Assembly: GCA_034003325.1 (NCBI GenBank)
Contig: JAVEYW010000019.1
Span: forward strand, 1 to 64,000
DNA: 64,000 bases
Direction of reading: 5' to 3'
Source of the DNA: Desulfobacterales bacterium
GTDB taxonomy: Bacteria; Desulfobacterota; Desulfobacteria; Desulfobacterales; JAFDDL01
Shown: in pieces, positions 36,772-46,728 of the stretch
Numbering within the stretch: position 1 is the stretch's first letter
Layout of the letters: each line of letters opens with the position of its first letter
Position numbers and translations under genes: made by a program
The notes under the pieces: model-generated
Databases searched by the model: none
What the model saw: the letters and a program-made list of their open reading frames with translations, nothing else
Told to the model about the DNA's origin: nothing

Positions 36772-36922
36772 CCTTTTCCCGCATGGGCCGCACGGTTTGC
36801 CCAATTTCCCATACGGCGCTGCAATGCCTTGATTCTCTCCGCAGGACAACCAACGACGGGTTAGCAAGGCCGCTTTCCCGGCAGTTGCTGGAGGAAAAGG
36901 TGCCACCGGGCTCGGCGGTTCC

Positions 36923-37432
36923 TTATGGTTCCCCACAAAATCGGCATATCTTGTCGGCAACCTGTTGCGGGGTCAATTGATCCGTATCGATTTCGTATTG
37001 TGCGGCACGCTGGTATTTCGGCAACCGTTTCGTCAGGATCTCCGAAACTTCCTCCGTAAAGGATTTTTCGCCGGTCAGAGAGGGGCGCTCGGTATCCCCT
37101 TGAATACGTGAAACAATGGTGGCTACTGAGGCCTTGAGCCAGATGAGTTGAGCATTCTTTTGAAGCGCTGTGATATTTTCAGGCCGTTCAATGACCCCGC
37201 CACCGGTATCAATGACAAGCTGATCACGCGCTGCCAATGCTTGCGCCACTTCGGACTCCATGTCGCGGAACCCGGGCCAGCCATATGTTGCCACAATTTC
37301 CGGAATGCTCATGCCGGCCTTTTTGACTATTTCCACGTCCATGCCGACATACGACAGTTTTAGCCGTTTGGCCACAAGCTCTCCAACGACGCTTTTCCCG
37401 GTGCCACGATACCCGATCAACACAATCTTCAT
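36923..37432 (-). CDS. aroK: Shikimate kinase
   Basis: A 169-residue kinase that phosphorylates shikimate at the 3-hydroxyl with ATP in aromatic amino acid synthesis. Walker A GYRGTGKS is at 7-14, the shikimate-binding D34 and the DTGGGV loop near 75-80 are present, and the lid has TERPSLTGE. Its ATG overlaps the aroE stop by 4 bases, so aroE and aroK are translationally coupled. Confidence 0.95.
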   Translation of the reverse strand: MKIVLIGYRGTGKSVVGELVAKRLKLSYVGMDVEIVKKAGMSIPEIVATYGWPGFRDMESEVAQALAARDQLVIDTGGGVIERPENITALQKNAQLIWLKASVATIVSRIQGDTERPSLTGEKSFTEEVSEILTKRLPKYQRAAQYEIDTDQLTPQQVADKICRFCGEP

Positions 37433-38298
37433 GCGGTTAAATGCTCCATGACCACCTGCCGCATCACATCGACCGGTGCGTTTTGGCCGGTAAATTGTTC
37501 AAACTGCAGGGCTGCCTGGTTGATAAACATTTCAACGCCGGATATGGCCGTTAGCCCGCAAAATCTGGCGTCTCGTAGCAGCTTTGTTTCAAGCGGTGTA
37601 TAAACCGCATCAAACACCACTTGCCCCGGCCGAAACAGCTCGACCGGAACCAGGGACGCATTCACCTTTGGATGCATCCCGATGGGTGTGCAATGGATAA
37701 TGATATCCGCGGTTGCCATTGCTTCGGCGAGGGTGCGTTCGGTCAGGGACTCGGATTTGATGGCGGCGTCCGTTCCGGCCTTTAGATCCGCTGCCAGCAC
37801 CTGTCGCATGGCCTCGTCGATATCTAACAGCATGAGTTCCCGCAGTTTCCTGTTTATAGCGAGAGTAAAGGCAATGGCTCTGGCGGCGCCACCGGCGCCG
37901 AGCATCAAGATCGCTTTCCCGTCGATTTCCGTACCCGCATCACCAAAGGCCTTTAACGCACCGGGGCCATCGGTGCCCAATCCGATCAGCCTGTCTTTCT
38001 CATGAATCACCGTATTGATGGAGCCGATGGCACGGTCCGCTGCCGTGATGTCATCCACATATTTCATCACTTCGATTTTGTGCGGAATCGTGACACTTAA
38101 GCCGCGAAAATTACGGAAGGCACGCATGCCCGCCAACGCATGTTTCAAGTCCACCACCTGATGCGCCACATAAACAAAATCAAGACCCGAATGACGGTAT
38201 GCGGCATTGTGAATCGCCGGAGAGAGACTGTGAGCAACCGGATTGCCGATCACCGCGCAAACTTGCGTACGGGTACTGATTGAATGCCTATCTGTCAT
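37429..38298 (-). CDS. aroE: Shikimate dehydrogenase
   Basis: A 289-residue enzyme reducing 3-dehydroshikimate with NADPH. Substrate-binding NPVAHSLSPAIHN, the catalytic Lys in SVTIPHK and the nucleotide-binding GAGGAARAI are all present. The ATG at 38298 has a strong SD (ATAGGAGGAATC); the longer frame to 38424 is leader. aroK follows with a 4-base overlap. Confidence 0.95.
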   Translation of the reverse strand: MTDRHSISTRTQVCAVIGNPVAHSLSPAIHNAAYRHSGLDFVYVAHQVVDLKHALAGMRAFRNFRGLSVTIPHKIEVMKYVDDITAADRAIGSINTVIHEKDRLIGLGTDGPGALKAFGDAGTEIDGKAILMLGAGGAARAIAFTLAINRKLRELMLLDIDEAMRQVLAADLKAGTDAAIKSESLTERTLAEAMATADIIIHCTPIGMHPKVNASLVPVELFRPGQVVFDAVYTPLETKLLRDARFCGLTAISGVEMFINQAALQFEQFTGQNAPVDVMRQVVMEHLTA

Positions 38299-38549
38299 GA
38301 TTCCTCCTATGAATTCGGCGGGGAAACGGCCCGTCGTTTTTTGGCTGCCCGCTAGACGCTTCCGGATCGATATGCGACCTATTCCTACCACTTCTAACTG
38401 ATTTATCAAGTAAAAACAGCGCATATAAAATTCCGGCGCGATTCCGTGTCGTTCCGGCGGGCTTTAAGTTCAAATCGTTATGACTGATCGCGCCCGGGAT
38501 GCAGCGCTTGCTCGAATTCGAAAAATTCTCTATAAGCGTATGGGAGCAG
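38299..38549. other. Upstream region of aroE
   Basis: About 250 bases with no gene recognised; together with repeat copy C it fills the gap between the divergent aroE and MGMT genes. It should contain both promoters. Confidence 0.4.
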
Positions 38550-38640
38550 TTTATCAGAAACATGCACGAAAAAGCGTGCCTGATTGAAAAGGGTGCCTGG
38601 CGCCAAGCAGTCCAGCCGCCCAGCTTTTCAGAAGCGCCGG
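38550..38640 (+). repeat. Dispersed ~100-bp element, copy C (degenerate)
   Basis: The 5' half matches the family (TTTATCAGAAACATGCACGA and AAAGCGTG hairpin). The middle AAGATGG stretch and the GCATCCCA units are diverged to GCAGTCCAGCCGCCCAGC, with a terminal AAGCGCCGG. It ends about 29 bases before the MGMT start. Confidence 0.6.
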
Positions 38641-38668
38641 TGGGTTGCTACGAAAAGGAAAGCGTGTC

Positions 38669-39145
38669 ATGAACTACGATGATGTTGAAACGGGTTTGAT
38701 TGGCGCCCTGACCCTTGCGGGGGATGAAGCAGGGCTGCGGCACATTTTCTTTCCGCAAGGAAAAAAATTGGTTTTCCTTCGGGACGACTGGAAGAGAACC
38801 CCGGAATTTTTCAAGTCCGCCAAAGCACAACTGCGGGCCTATTTTAATGGGGAATTAACACGGTTTGAGCTTTCTCTGGCGCCTGTGGGCACCCCCTTTC
38901 AGCAGAAGGTTTGGAACGCCCTGCAAAAAATTCCCTACGGAAAACTGGTGACCTATCAAATGATCGCCGAAGCTGTCGGCAGCCCCAAAGCCGCCAGGGC
39001 CGTGGGCGGTGCTGCCGGTAACAATCCCATTCCCATCATCGTGCCGTGCCATCGGGTTATCGGCAGCAACGGCGCGCTGACCGGCTTTGGCGGCGGTTTG
39101 GCGGCGAAAAGGCGGCTCATTCAATTAGAACGAACTCAACGCTAA
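38669..39145 (+). CDS. ogt: Methylated-DNA--protein-cysteine methyltransferase
   Basis: A 158-residue suicide DNA-repair protein that transfers alkyl groups from O6-alkylguanine to its own cysteine. The acceptor C127 is in PCHRV and the helix-turn-helix and Asn hinge region (AVGGAAGNNP) precede it. The Arg finger is in SPKAARAVG. SD AAAAGGAAAGCGTGTC before the ATG at 38669. The N-terminal domain is short, as in Ogt-type proteins. Confidence 0.94.
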   Translation: MNYDDVETGLIGALTLAGDEAGLRHIFFPQGKKLVFLRDDWKRTPEFFKSAKAQLRAYFNGELTRFELSLAPVGTPFQQKVWNALQKIPYGKLVTYQMIAEAVGSPKAARAVGGAAGNNPIPIIVPCHRVIGSNGALTGFGGGLAAKRRLIQLERTQR

Positions 39146-39543
39146 CCCGTAATTTTGGTATGATGGCGACCCACTGTCCTTATGATAGAAATTGGATAAG
39201 GTATTCGTGCGGGGGAGGGGGAGGCAAGGCGGGGCGCGGCGCCGGCTTCTTTCATCAGTCGGTCGGCGGCTGGGGCATTATCCGCGTTTTTCCGGGTCAT
39301 GGATGACATTTCTTCCAAAGATGCGGATATTTCTTCGATGGACGCCGCCTGTTCGGTGGATCTTTCCGCTAAAGAAAGGCTCGCAGTTGAAATAAAGCTG
39401 GCTGCCGTATCGATCAAGGGCGTAACATGCGTTAAACGATTGATCACGCTGTTTACCGGATCGGCAATGAAACGTTTAACCACCAGCCACACGACCGTCA
39501 GCGACAAGGACAGCACAATGCCGAAAAGAAAGGGAGCCTTACG
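39142..39543 (-). pseudogene. Chemoreceptor (MCP) remnant
   Basis: It encodes one membrane segment (FLFGIVLSLSLTVVWLVV) and the start of the signalling domain (TEQAASIEEISASLEEMSSM), after which the reading frame degenerates (AGAAPRLASPSPAR). The ligand-binding half and most of the signalling coiled coil are missing. The 5' end is joined directly to a response-regulator fragment in another frame. Not functional. Confidence 0.8.
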
Positions 39544-39698
39544 TCCAGAAAGACAAGATCGTAATGCCCTTCCTGAATCATGGTGCGTCCCTCAAGCAAC
39601 GTATGCGCCTTTTGGACGATGTGCTTAAGACGAAGAACATACTCGCAAAGAATGTCGCAAACCAGCGGGTCGTCATCAACCACAATGACCTTGGCCAT
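39536..39698 (-). pseudogene. Truncated response-regulator receiver domain
   Basis: MAKVIVVDDDPLVCDILCEY and LVFLDVRLP are the first half of a CheY-type receiver, with acidic pocket DDD and phosphorylation Asp in FLDVRLP. Immediately after the phospho-site the sequence switches to chemoreceptor DNA at about 39536-39543. A deletion has removed the rest of this gene and the 5' end of the neighbouring receptor gene. Confidence 0.8.
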
Positions 39699-39701
39699 CA
39701 T

Positions 39702-40054
39702 TTTCTCCTATCCGGTCGCCCCGGCTGTGAGTGCAAGGGCTTTAATAACGTAATTAAAAGTTATGTTGTATTGCATGTACGCTCTTATTTTTCAACAATC
39801 CATTCCAACGCAATGAATCGATGAGAGGTGCTTATGCGCCGATTTTTGAATATTTTTCGGCATTGAGCGGCATCGCTCTGAAAGGATAAACCGTATTGAA
39901 ATTTTATACCTCGTGGCATACAGTAGATCAGTATTTTTATTTTAGTCGGTTGCCCACGATTCGGATAGGGTCGGCTTGTGATGACCGGTTCAGTGTCTCG
40001 GTCCGGCGGAATTTTCCGTCCTTGCGGCACTATCCATTTCCTTTGAGCCTGAAA
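39702..40054. other. Gene-free region upstream of the CDF transporter gene
   Basis: About 350 bases. Frames crossing it are shadows or lack start signals. No repeat was recognised. Confidence 0.4.
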
Positions 40055-41074
40055 ATGACATTCATGATTCAGAACGGTAACGCACCGGAAGATACTGCGG
40101 CGCAAGCCTTTAAAATAAGAATAATAACCATCGGCCTATCTTTGGTTGTCGGCGTTCTTTTGATGGCGGTTAAATTCTATACTTACAGGCTCACGCATTC
40201 TTCCTCCGTTCTGTCCGATGCGCTGGAATCCATCATTAATGTTGTTGCCAGTGCGTTTGCCATGGGCAGTATCATCGTTGCCGCCAAACCGGCGGATCGG
40301 AGTCATCCCTACGGCCACGGCAAAATCGAGTATTTTTCCGCCGGGTTTGAAGGCGCCCTGATTATCGTCGCCGCTATAGGCATTTTTAAAACGGGCCTGA
40401 ATCGTATAGTTACCCCGCAAGTGCTTCCCAACTTGCAACAGGGGATGATTATTTTGTTTTTGGCCTCTCTGGTAAATCTGGCGGTCGGCAGCCTGCTGAT
40501 TCGTATGGGCAACCGCACCCAATCACTGACCCTTATCGCGGACGGCAAGCACCTTCTGACGGATGTGTACACGACGTTCGGCGTTCTTCTCGGGTTGCTT
40601 CTTGTCAAAAGCGGCGGATGGCTGTGGCTGGACGGCGCCGTGGCCTGCATGGTGGGATTGAACATTTTGTATACCGGGGCGAAACTGGTTCGTCAAAGCT
40701 TTTCAGGACTCATGGACACCACGGATCCGGGCATTATCGATGAAATATCCGCGCTCCTTCTTCGCCACCGCAAACCCTATTGGATCGACATTCATAAACT
40801 TCGGACCAAACGGTCCGGGGCTTTCCTTCATATTGATTTTCACCTGGTTCTTCCCCGTGATTTTTCGTTGGCGAGGGCCGATATTGAAGTGCGTGAGCTC
40901 GAACACATCATCAGCACCCATTTCAAGGGAAATGCCGGTGCGTTGATTCATACCGATCCCTGTAATGATCCGGACTGTGCCATATGCAGCGAATATGCCT
41001 GTGAAAACCGCACATCGGAGCAAGCACTGAAAAAAGACTGGACGGGCGAAGAAATTTCGCATTGCGGTAAATAA
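40055..41074 (+). CDS. Cation diffusion facilitator (CDF) efflux protein
   Basis: About 339 residues; six membrane helices (about 20-215) followed by a cytoplasmic domain. The metal site shows as HSSSVLSDALESI in helix II and ADGKHLLTDVYTT in helix V. Such transporters exchange Zn2+, Fe2+ or Mn2+ for protons. The C-terminus has a Cys cluster (DPCNDPDCAICSEYACE) that could bind metal. The start at 40055 (MTFMIQN) or 40064 gives the family length; the frame extending to 39896 lacks similarity. Confidence 0.9.
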   Translation: MTFMIQNGNAPEDTAAQAFKIRIITIGLSLVVGVLLMAVKFYTYRLTHSSSVLSDALESIINVVASAFAMGSIIVAAKPADRSHPYGHGKIEYFSAGFEGALIIVAAIGIFKTGLNRIVTPQVLPNLQQGMIILFLASLVNLAVGSLLIRMGNRTQSLTLIADGKHLLTDVYTTFGVLLGLLLVKSGGWLWLDGAVACMVGLNILYTGAKLVRQSFSGLMDTTDPGIIDEISALLLRHRKPYWIDIHKLRTKRSGAFLHIDFHLVLPRDFSLARADIEVRELEHIISTHFKGNAGALIHTDPCNDPDCAICSEYACENRTSEQALKKDWTGEEISHCGK

Positions 41075-41252
41075 TTTATTTTTGTTACCAACGACTACGC
41101 GCATCTTCACCTTTGAATGAAATCCATTGATTCATCCTTTCACCTGTGTTAACCGATCGGATCTTTTATTTTTTTTAGTTATCCATGACAAATAGGCACG
41201 TTTTTGTGGGTATGTTTCCGATACAGCGTTTAACCAATAAAAAGGGAGAAAA

Positions 41253-42656
41253 ATGGGCGGTTTTTTTGGCGTAGTTGCAAAACATAACTGTGTTGAAGAT
41301 CTTTTTTACGGTACGGATTACCATTCGCATCTCGGAACCAAAAGAGGCGGTATGGCGCTGTTGGGAAAAACCGGCATCCGCCGATCGATCCACAGCCTTG
41401 AAAGTAATTATTTTCGGACAAAATTTGAATCCGAACTGCCGAAAATGGAGGGGAAATCGGGCATCGGCGTTATCAGTGATTATGATTCTCAACCACTCAT
41501 CATTGGAAGTCATCTGGGAACCTTTGCGATTGTCACCATCGGCAAGATTGCCAACATAGACGAACTGGTTCTTAAGGCGCTCGATCAGAAAAGCTATTTT
41601 TCAGAAACAACCGGCGGCAAGGCCAATCCTTCGGAAGTCATCGCCATGCTGATTTGCCAGGGCGAGTCTTTTGAAGCGGGAATCCAAAAAGCCCGGTTAA
41701 TGATAAAAGGATCATGCTCCTTGCTGTTGTTAACCGACAAGGGAATATACGCTTCCAGGGACAAGCTCGGCCGAACCCCCATTTGTATCGGAAAAAAAGA
41801 CGGTGCACTGGCCGCCGCTTCCGAAACCTGCGCCTTTCCCAATCTTGGATATGAAACCGTTAAATTTTTAGGCCCCGGTGAAACCGTTCTTTTATCCGCC
41901 GACGGGTATGAGCAGGTGATTGCGCCGGGGGATAACATGCAGATATGCTCCTTTCTCTGGGTGTATTACGGGTATCCGGCTTCCGAATATGAAGGCATCA
42001 ATGTGGAGGAAGTCAGAAACCGCTGCGGCGCCGCGCTGGCAAAAAGGGACGATGTGGTGGTGGATATGGTCGGCGGCATTCCGGACTCCGGCATCGGCCA
42101 TGGCATCGGCTATGCGAATGCTCGGAATTTGCCTTATCGCCGGCCCTTCGTAAAATATACCCCTACCTGGCCCCGAAGTTTTATGCCGCAAAACCAAGCC
42201 GTCAGGGATCTGGTCGCCCGAATGAAGCTGATTCCGGTGAAAGCCATCATCAAGGGGCAACGATTGCTTTTCTGCGAGGATTCCATTGTCAGAGGAACGC
42301 AGCTCAAGGAGAACGTCGAACTTTTATTCGAATACGGGGCCAAAGAGGTTCATATGCGCCCCGCATGCCCGACCTTGGTTTATCCGTGTGAATTCTTGAA
42401 TTTTTCCACATCACGCTCGACGCTGGATCTGGCCGGACGCGCCGTCATTTTCGAGCTTGAAGGCCAAAATGAAAGATGCCTGCCCGAATATGCCGAATGC
42501 GGATCGGAAAAGAACCTGCTCATGATCGAGAAAATTCGGCAGAGATTGAAACTGACCACCTTAAAATATCAACGATTGACCGACCTGATTGAGGCAATCG
42601 GCATACCCAAGCAACATCTGTGCACCCATTGCTGGGATGGCTCGAGTTATTTTTAG
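41253..42656 (+). CDS. PurF-like amidophosphoribosyltransferase homologue lacking the glutaminase cysteine
   Basis: A 467-residue protein with a class II glutamine-amidotransferase-like N-terminal domain (1-230) and a phosphoribosyltransferase domain. The PRPP loop LFCEDSIVRGTQ is at 339-350. True PurF begins MCGI..., with Cys as the N-terminal nucleophile. Here the second residue is Gly (MGGFFGVVAK), so glutamine cannot be hydrolysed in the usual way. It may use ammonia, act on another substrate, or be regulatory. SD GGGAGAAAA. It is convergent with carB. Confidence 0.88.
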   Translation: MGGFFGVVAKHNCVEDLFYGTDYHSHLGTKRGGMALLGKTGIRRSIHSLESNYFRTKFESELPKMEGKSGIGVISDYDSQPLIIGSHLGTFAIVTIGKIANIDELVLKALDQKSYFSETTGGKANPSEVIAMLICQGESFEAGIQKARLMIKGSCSLLLLTDKGIYASRDKLGRTPICIGKKDGALAAASETCAFPNLGYETVKFLGPGETVLLSADGYEQVIAPGDNMQICSFLWVYYGYPASEYEGINVEEVRNRCGAALAKRDDVVVDMVGGIPDSGIGHGIGYANARNLPYRRPFVKYTPTWPRSFMPQNQAVRDLVARMKLIPVKAIIKGQRLLFCEDSIVRGTQLKENVELLFEYGAKEVHMRPACPTLVYPCEFLNFSTSRSTLDLAGRAVIFELEGQNERCLPEYAECGSEKNLLMIEKIRQRLKLTTLKYQRLTDLIEAIGIPKQHLCTHCWDGSSYF

Positions 42657-42660
42657 ATTA

Positions 42661-42697
42661 AAAGGCCATTCGGCTTCCACACCGAATAGCCTTTTTT
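42661..42697. terminator. Bidirectional terminator between the PurF-like gene and carB
   Basis: AAAGGCCATTCGG pairs with CCGAATAGCCTTT (one mismatch) with an 8-base loop and is followed by TTTTTT on the plus strand; the minus strand has A/T-rich flanks too. It starts 5 bases after the stop of the PurF-like gene and ends 28 bases from the carB stop. Confidence 0.85.
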
Positions 42698-42724
42698 CAA
42701 TATATGCCGGTCAGGTGAGCGGTC

Positions 42725-45700
42725 CTATTTGATGTTGCCGTGATATTCCTGAAGGGATCGCACGATCGGCTTTCCTTCCCGGCGGGCGGCGATGCCTTTG
42801 GCCGCCGCGATGGCCGCCGCGGTCGTACTGATATAGGGCACCTTGTGCTTGATGGCGGCGCGCCGAATATTGGCGCCTTCTTCCGCACTTTTCCGGCCGC
42901 TCGGGGTATTAACCAGTAAATCGATATGGCCGTTTTTGATGGCATCCACCAAATCCGGCCGCCCGTACCCGAGTTTTCGAATCGGCGTGGTTTCAATTCC
43001 CCTTTCACTCAGGAATTTATGGGTGCCTTCCGTGGTCATGATCGTAAACCCGAGTTCCCGGAAAAGGCGGACCGGTTCCAGCGCCGCGGTTTTGTCGCGG
43101 TCCGCAATGGTAAAGAGCACGCTGCCTTCAAGCGGAAGCCGCCCCTGAGTGGCCTCTTGTGCTTTAAAAAACGCTCGGCCATAGGAGTGGGATAATCCCA
43201 GCACCTCGCCGGTGGAACGCATTTCCGGCCCCAGCAACGGATCCACTTCATGGAACATATTGAACGGAAAGACGGCCTCTTTAACGCCGAAATGCGGAAT
43301 CAGCCGATGCGTAAGCCCCAGCGACGAGAGCGGTGTGCCGAGCATTACCTGGGTGGCCAGTCTGGCCATGGCCACATTGCAGACCTTCGACACGATCGGC
43401 ACGGTCCGGGATGCGCGCGGATTGGCCTCCAGCACATACACGGTATTTTCAAAGATGGCATATTGAACATTCATCAATCCGACCACATTGAGCGCCATCG
43501 CGATTTTTCGGGTATACTCGCTGATGGTTTCGATATGTTTCGGGGCGAGGCTGACCGGCGGTATCACACAGGCTGAATCGCCCGAATGAATACCGGCCAG
43601 TTCAATATGCTCCATGACGGCCGGCACAAAGGCATCGGTTCCATCCGCGATCGCATCGGCTTCTGCCTCGATGGCATTATCCAAAAATTTATCAATTAAA
43701 ATCGGGCGGGTCGGGGAGATATCGACGGCGCCTTCCACGTACCGCTTGAGCATCTCCTCGTCCAGAACCACCTCCATGCCGCGGCCGCCGAGCACATAGG
43801 AGGGCCTTACCATGAGCGGGTATCCGATTCGATCGGCAATCTGCCCGGCCTCTTCGAGATTGCAGGCCATGCCGGATTCGGGCTGGGGAATGCCAAGTTC
43901 GCGCATGATGTGACGAAACCGGTCCCGATCCTCCGCCAGGTCAATGGTGTCCGGAGACGTCCCCAATATGGTCACCCCTTCGGCCGCCAATTCCGCGGCA
44001 ATATTCAAGGGTGTCTGCCCCCCGAATTGGACGATGACACCCTCGGGTTTTTCTTTTTGGTAAATACTCAGCACATCCTCGACCGTAAGTGGTTCAAAAT
44101 ACAATTTGTCCGACGTGTCGTAATCCGTTGAAACGGTTTCCGGATTGCAGTTGACCATGATCGATTCGTAGCCCGCCGCTCGAATGGCCATTGCGGCGTG
44201 AACGCAGCAGTAGTCGAATTCGATTCCCTGGCCGATTCGGTTGGGACCGCCGCCCAGGACCATGATTTTTTTCCGGTCACTGACCGGCACCTTATCCGAG
44301 GCATTGTAAGTGGAGTAATAATAGGCCGCCTTTTCCACGCCGCTCACCGGTACCGGCTCCCATGCTTCCACGACGCCAAGGACGGTTCGTCGGGTTCGGA
44401 TTTCTTTTTCCGTTATATTCAACAGTTGCGACAGATAGCGGTCTGAAAAGCCGTCCTTTTTTGCCTGAACCAACAACGCATCCGGCAATGCGTTGTCTTT
44501 ATATGCCAAAATTTGTTCTTCAAGATCCACCAACGCCTTCATCTGCTCGACAAACCAGCGTTTGATATGGGTTATCTCAACCAACCGATCAATGTCGGCG
44601 CCTTTTCGAATGGCTTCATACATCAGAAACTGCCGTTCGCTCGTGGGCGTCAACAGCCGCACCATTAATTCCTCAAGAGACAATTCGTTAAAATTTTTGG
44701 CAAACCCTAACCCATAGCGATTGATCTCCAGGCTGCGGATGGCTTTTTGCAATGCTTCCTTGTAGTTTTTCCCGATGCTCATGACCTCGCCGACCGCACG
44801 CATCTGCGTGCCGAGCTTGTCCTCCACGCCCTTGAACTTCTCAAAGGCCCACCGGGCGAATTTTACCACCACATAGTCTCCGGACGGCGTGTATTTTTCC
44901 AGCGTGCCATCCCGCCAATAGGGGATTTCATCCATGGTAAGGCCGCCGGCAAGCAGCGAGGATACGCGTGCAATGGGAAATCCCGTGGCTTTGGAGGCAA
45001 GGGCGGAAGACCGTGAGGTTCGCGGATTGATTTCAATCACGACGATGCGGCCTGTTTTGGGGTCATGCGCAAATTGGACATTGGTACCGCCGATCACTTC
45101 AATGGCATCCACGATGTCATAAGAATATTGTTGCAATCGTTGCTGAAGCGCTGAAGAAATGGTCAGCATCGGGGCCGTGCAATAACTGTCTCCCGTATGA
45201 ACCCCCATGGCATCCACGTTTTCAATGAAGCAGACGGTGATTTTTTGATTTTTGGCATCCCGGACGACCTCAAGTTCAAGCTCCTCCCAGCCCAGCACGG
45301 ATTCTTCCACCATCACCTGGCCGACCAGGCTCGCGGCAAGTCCGCGGGACGCCACCACGCGAAGCTCCTCCACGTTATACACCAGGCCCCCGCCCGTACC
45401 GCCCATGGTATACGCCGGTCGAATCACCACTGGATACCCCAGGGATTCGGCCGTTTTTTCCGCTTCCGCCAGAGTGGTGACGATTTCGCTTCGGGGCATA
45501 TCGATGCCGAGGCGCTCCATGGTCTGCTTAAAAGCCAGCCGGTCTTCCCCGCGCTCAATGGCGTCCACGTTAACGCCGATGATTTTGACACCGTATTTTT
45601 CCAGGACGCCGGCGCGGTGAAGTTCCGAAGAAAGATTGAGCCCCGTCTGCCCGCCTAGATTCGGCAACAATGCATCGGGCTTTTCTTTGGCGATAATTTC

Positions 45701-45925
45701 GGTTAAAACCGTTAAATTGAGGGGTTCGATGTAGGTGGCATCGGCTATTCCGGGATCGGTCATGATAGTGGCCGGGTTGGAATTTACCAGAACAATCTCA
45801 TATCCCATGGAACGTAACGCCTTGCAGGCCTGCGTTCCGGAATAATCGAATTCGCACGCCTGACCGATGATAATGGGGCCTGAACCGATAATCAGAATCT
45901 TGTGAATGTCGTCACGTCCGGGCAT
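42725..45925 (-). CDS. carB: Carbamoyl-phosphate synthase large subunit
   Basis: A 1066-residue enzyme that makes carbamoyl phosphate from bicarbonate, ammonia and two ATP for pyrimidine and arginine synthesis. Two ATP-grasp halves are visible (GSGPIIIGQACEFDYSG near residue 15 and GGGPNRIGQGIEFDYCC near 560), and the C-terminal MGS-like allosteric domain is present. Full length. SD GAAAGGAG. carA is not adjacent, so the small subunit is encoded elsewhere. Confidence 0.97.
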   Translation of the reverse strand: MPGRDDIHKILIIGSGPIIIGQACEFDYSGTQACKALRSMGYEIVLVNSNPATIMTDPGIADATYIEPLNLTVLTEIIAKEKPDALLPNLGGQTGLNLSSELHRAGVLEKYGVKIIGVNVDAIERGEDRLAFKQTMERLGIDMPRSEIVTTLAEAEKTAESLGYPVVIRPAYTMGGTGGGLVYNVEELRVVASRGLAASLVGQVMVEESVLGWEELELEVVRDAKNQKITVCFIENVDAMGVHTGDSYCTAPMLTISSALQQRLQQYSYDIVDAIEVIGGTNVQFAHDPKTGRIVVIEINPRTSRSSALASKATGFPIARVSSLLAGGLTMDEIPYWRDGTLEKYTPSGDYVVVKFARWAFEKFKGVEDKLGTQMRAVGEVMSIGKNYKEALQKAIRSLEINRYGLGFAKNFNELSLEELMVRLLTPTSERQFLMYEAIRKGADIDRLVEITHIKRWFVEQMKALVDLEEQILAYKDNALPDALLVQAKKDGFSDRYLSQLLNITEKEIRTRRTVLGVVEAWEPVPVSGVEKAAYYYSTYNASDKVPVSDRKKIMVLGGGPNRIGQGIEFDYCCVHAAMAIRAAGYESIMVNCNPETVSTDYDTSDKLYFEPLTVEDVLSIYQKEKPEGVIVQFGGQTPLNIAAELAAEGVTILGTSPDTIDLAEDRDRFRHIMRELGIPQPESGMACNLEEAGQIADRIGYPLMVRPSYVLGGRGMEVVLDEEMLKRYVEGAVDISPTRPILIDKFLDNAIEAEADAIADGTDAFVPAVMEHIELAGIHSGDSACVIPPVSLAPKHIETISEYTRKIAMALNVVGLMNVQYAIFENTVYVLEANPRASRTVPIVSKVCNVAMARLATQVMLGTPLSSLGLTHRLIPHFGVKEAVFPFNMFHEVDPLLGPEMRSTGEVLGLSHSYGRAFFKAQEATQGRLPLEGSVLFTIADRDKTAALEPVRLFRELGFTIMTTEGTHKFLSERGIETTPIRKLGYGRPDLVDAIKNGHIDLLVNTPSGRKSAEEGANIRRAAIKHKVPYISTTAAAIAAAKGIAARREGKPIVRSLQEYHGNIK

Positions 45926-46122
45926 CGGGACTCCTTTCGTTCATTTAATTATTATTACAAACTGTCGATATTAAATTCTTGTGAGGATTTCAGTTAAAAT
46001 AAATAGACTATGGGGTATTAAAGAAAAAAACATGCCAAATCAAGGGAGAATATTGCAAATTACAAACCATGATGGCCACGCTGATCGATAGACATTTAAC
46101 GAATGGAAAAGTAACCAACGTC

Positions 46123-46689
46123 ATGAGATATACATTTTGCCCCTCCTGCGGCAGCCAATTCGAGCCTTTGCCTCAAGGAAAAGGAGGCCGCCAGTATTGC
46201 CATCATTGTCATACCACTCATTACCACAACCCGACCGTCGGGGTCGCTGTCGTGTTGTTGGAAGATCATTGTCTATTGTTGGTGAAACGCAATGGCTCGT
46301 ATCGGGATCAATGGTGTATTCCCTGCGGCCATGTGGAATGGGATGAAGACATCCGCGCCTCCGCCGCTCGCGAATTTAAAGAGGAAACTGGCCTTCAGGT
46401 TTCGATCGGCCCCGTGTTGGCGGCATTTTCAAATTTTCACGACCCGTCCCATCAGACCGTCGGCATTTGGTTCTGGGGAATTCGTGACAGCGGGGCACTT
46501 ACCCCGGGGTCGGACGCTGCCGACGCTAAATTTTTCCCCCTATCCGGTATTCCGGAGAACATGGCGTTTCCGACCGACATCCGCGTTTGCGAAGCGTTAA
46601 AAAAAGCGGACACCGACGGCGCTTTATATCAATGGCTCACTTCAGCCGTACAAATGGAGAGAAGCTTTTCTCTATTGCTTAGGGAATAA
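46123..46689 (+). CDS. Nudix hydrolase with N-terminal zinc ribbon
   Basis: A 188-residue protein with a CPSCG...CHHCH zinc ribbon (6-30) and a Nudix box GHVEWDEDIRASAAREFKEE at 69-88, consistent with GX5EX7REUXEEXGU. The arrangement recalls NudC-type NADH pyrophosphatases and related nucleoside-diphosphate hydrolases, but it is shorter. The start at 46123 (MRYTFCPSCG) places the ribbon at the N-terminus; an in-frame ATG at 46069 is the alternative. Confidence 0.88.
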   Translation: MRYTFCPSCGSQFEPLPQGKGGRQYCHHCHTTHYHNPTVGVAVVLLEDHCLLLVKRNGSYRDQWCIPCGHVEWDEDIRASAAREFKEETGLQVSIGPVLAAFSNFHDPSHQTVGIWFWGIRDSGALTPGSDAADAKFFPLSGIPENMAFPTDIRVCEALKKADTDGALYQWLTSAVQMERSFSLLLRE

Positions 46690-46728
46690 GGGGGGGGGGT
46701 GTTTTCCAGTTGGATATCGAATTAATTC

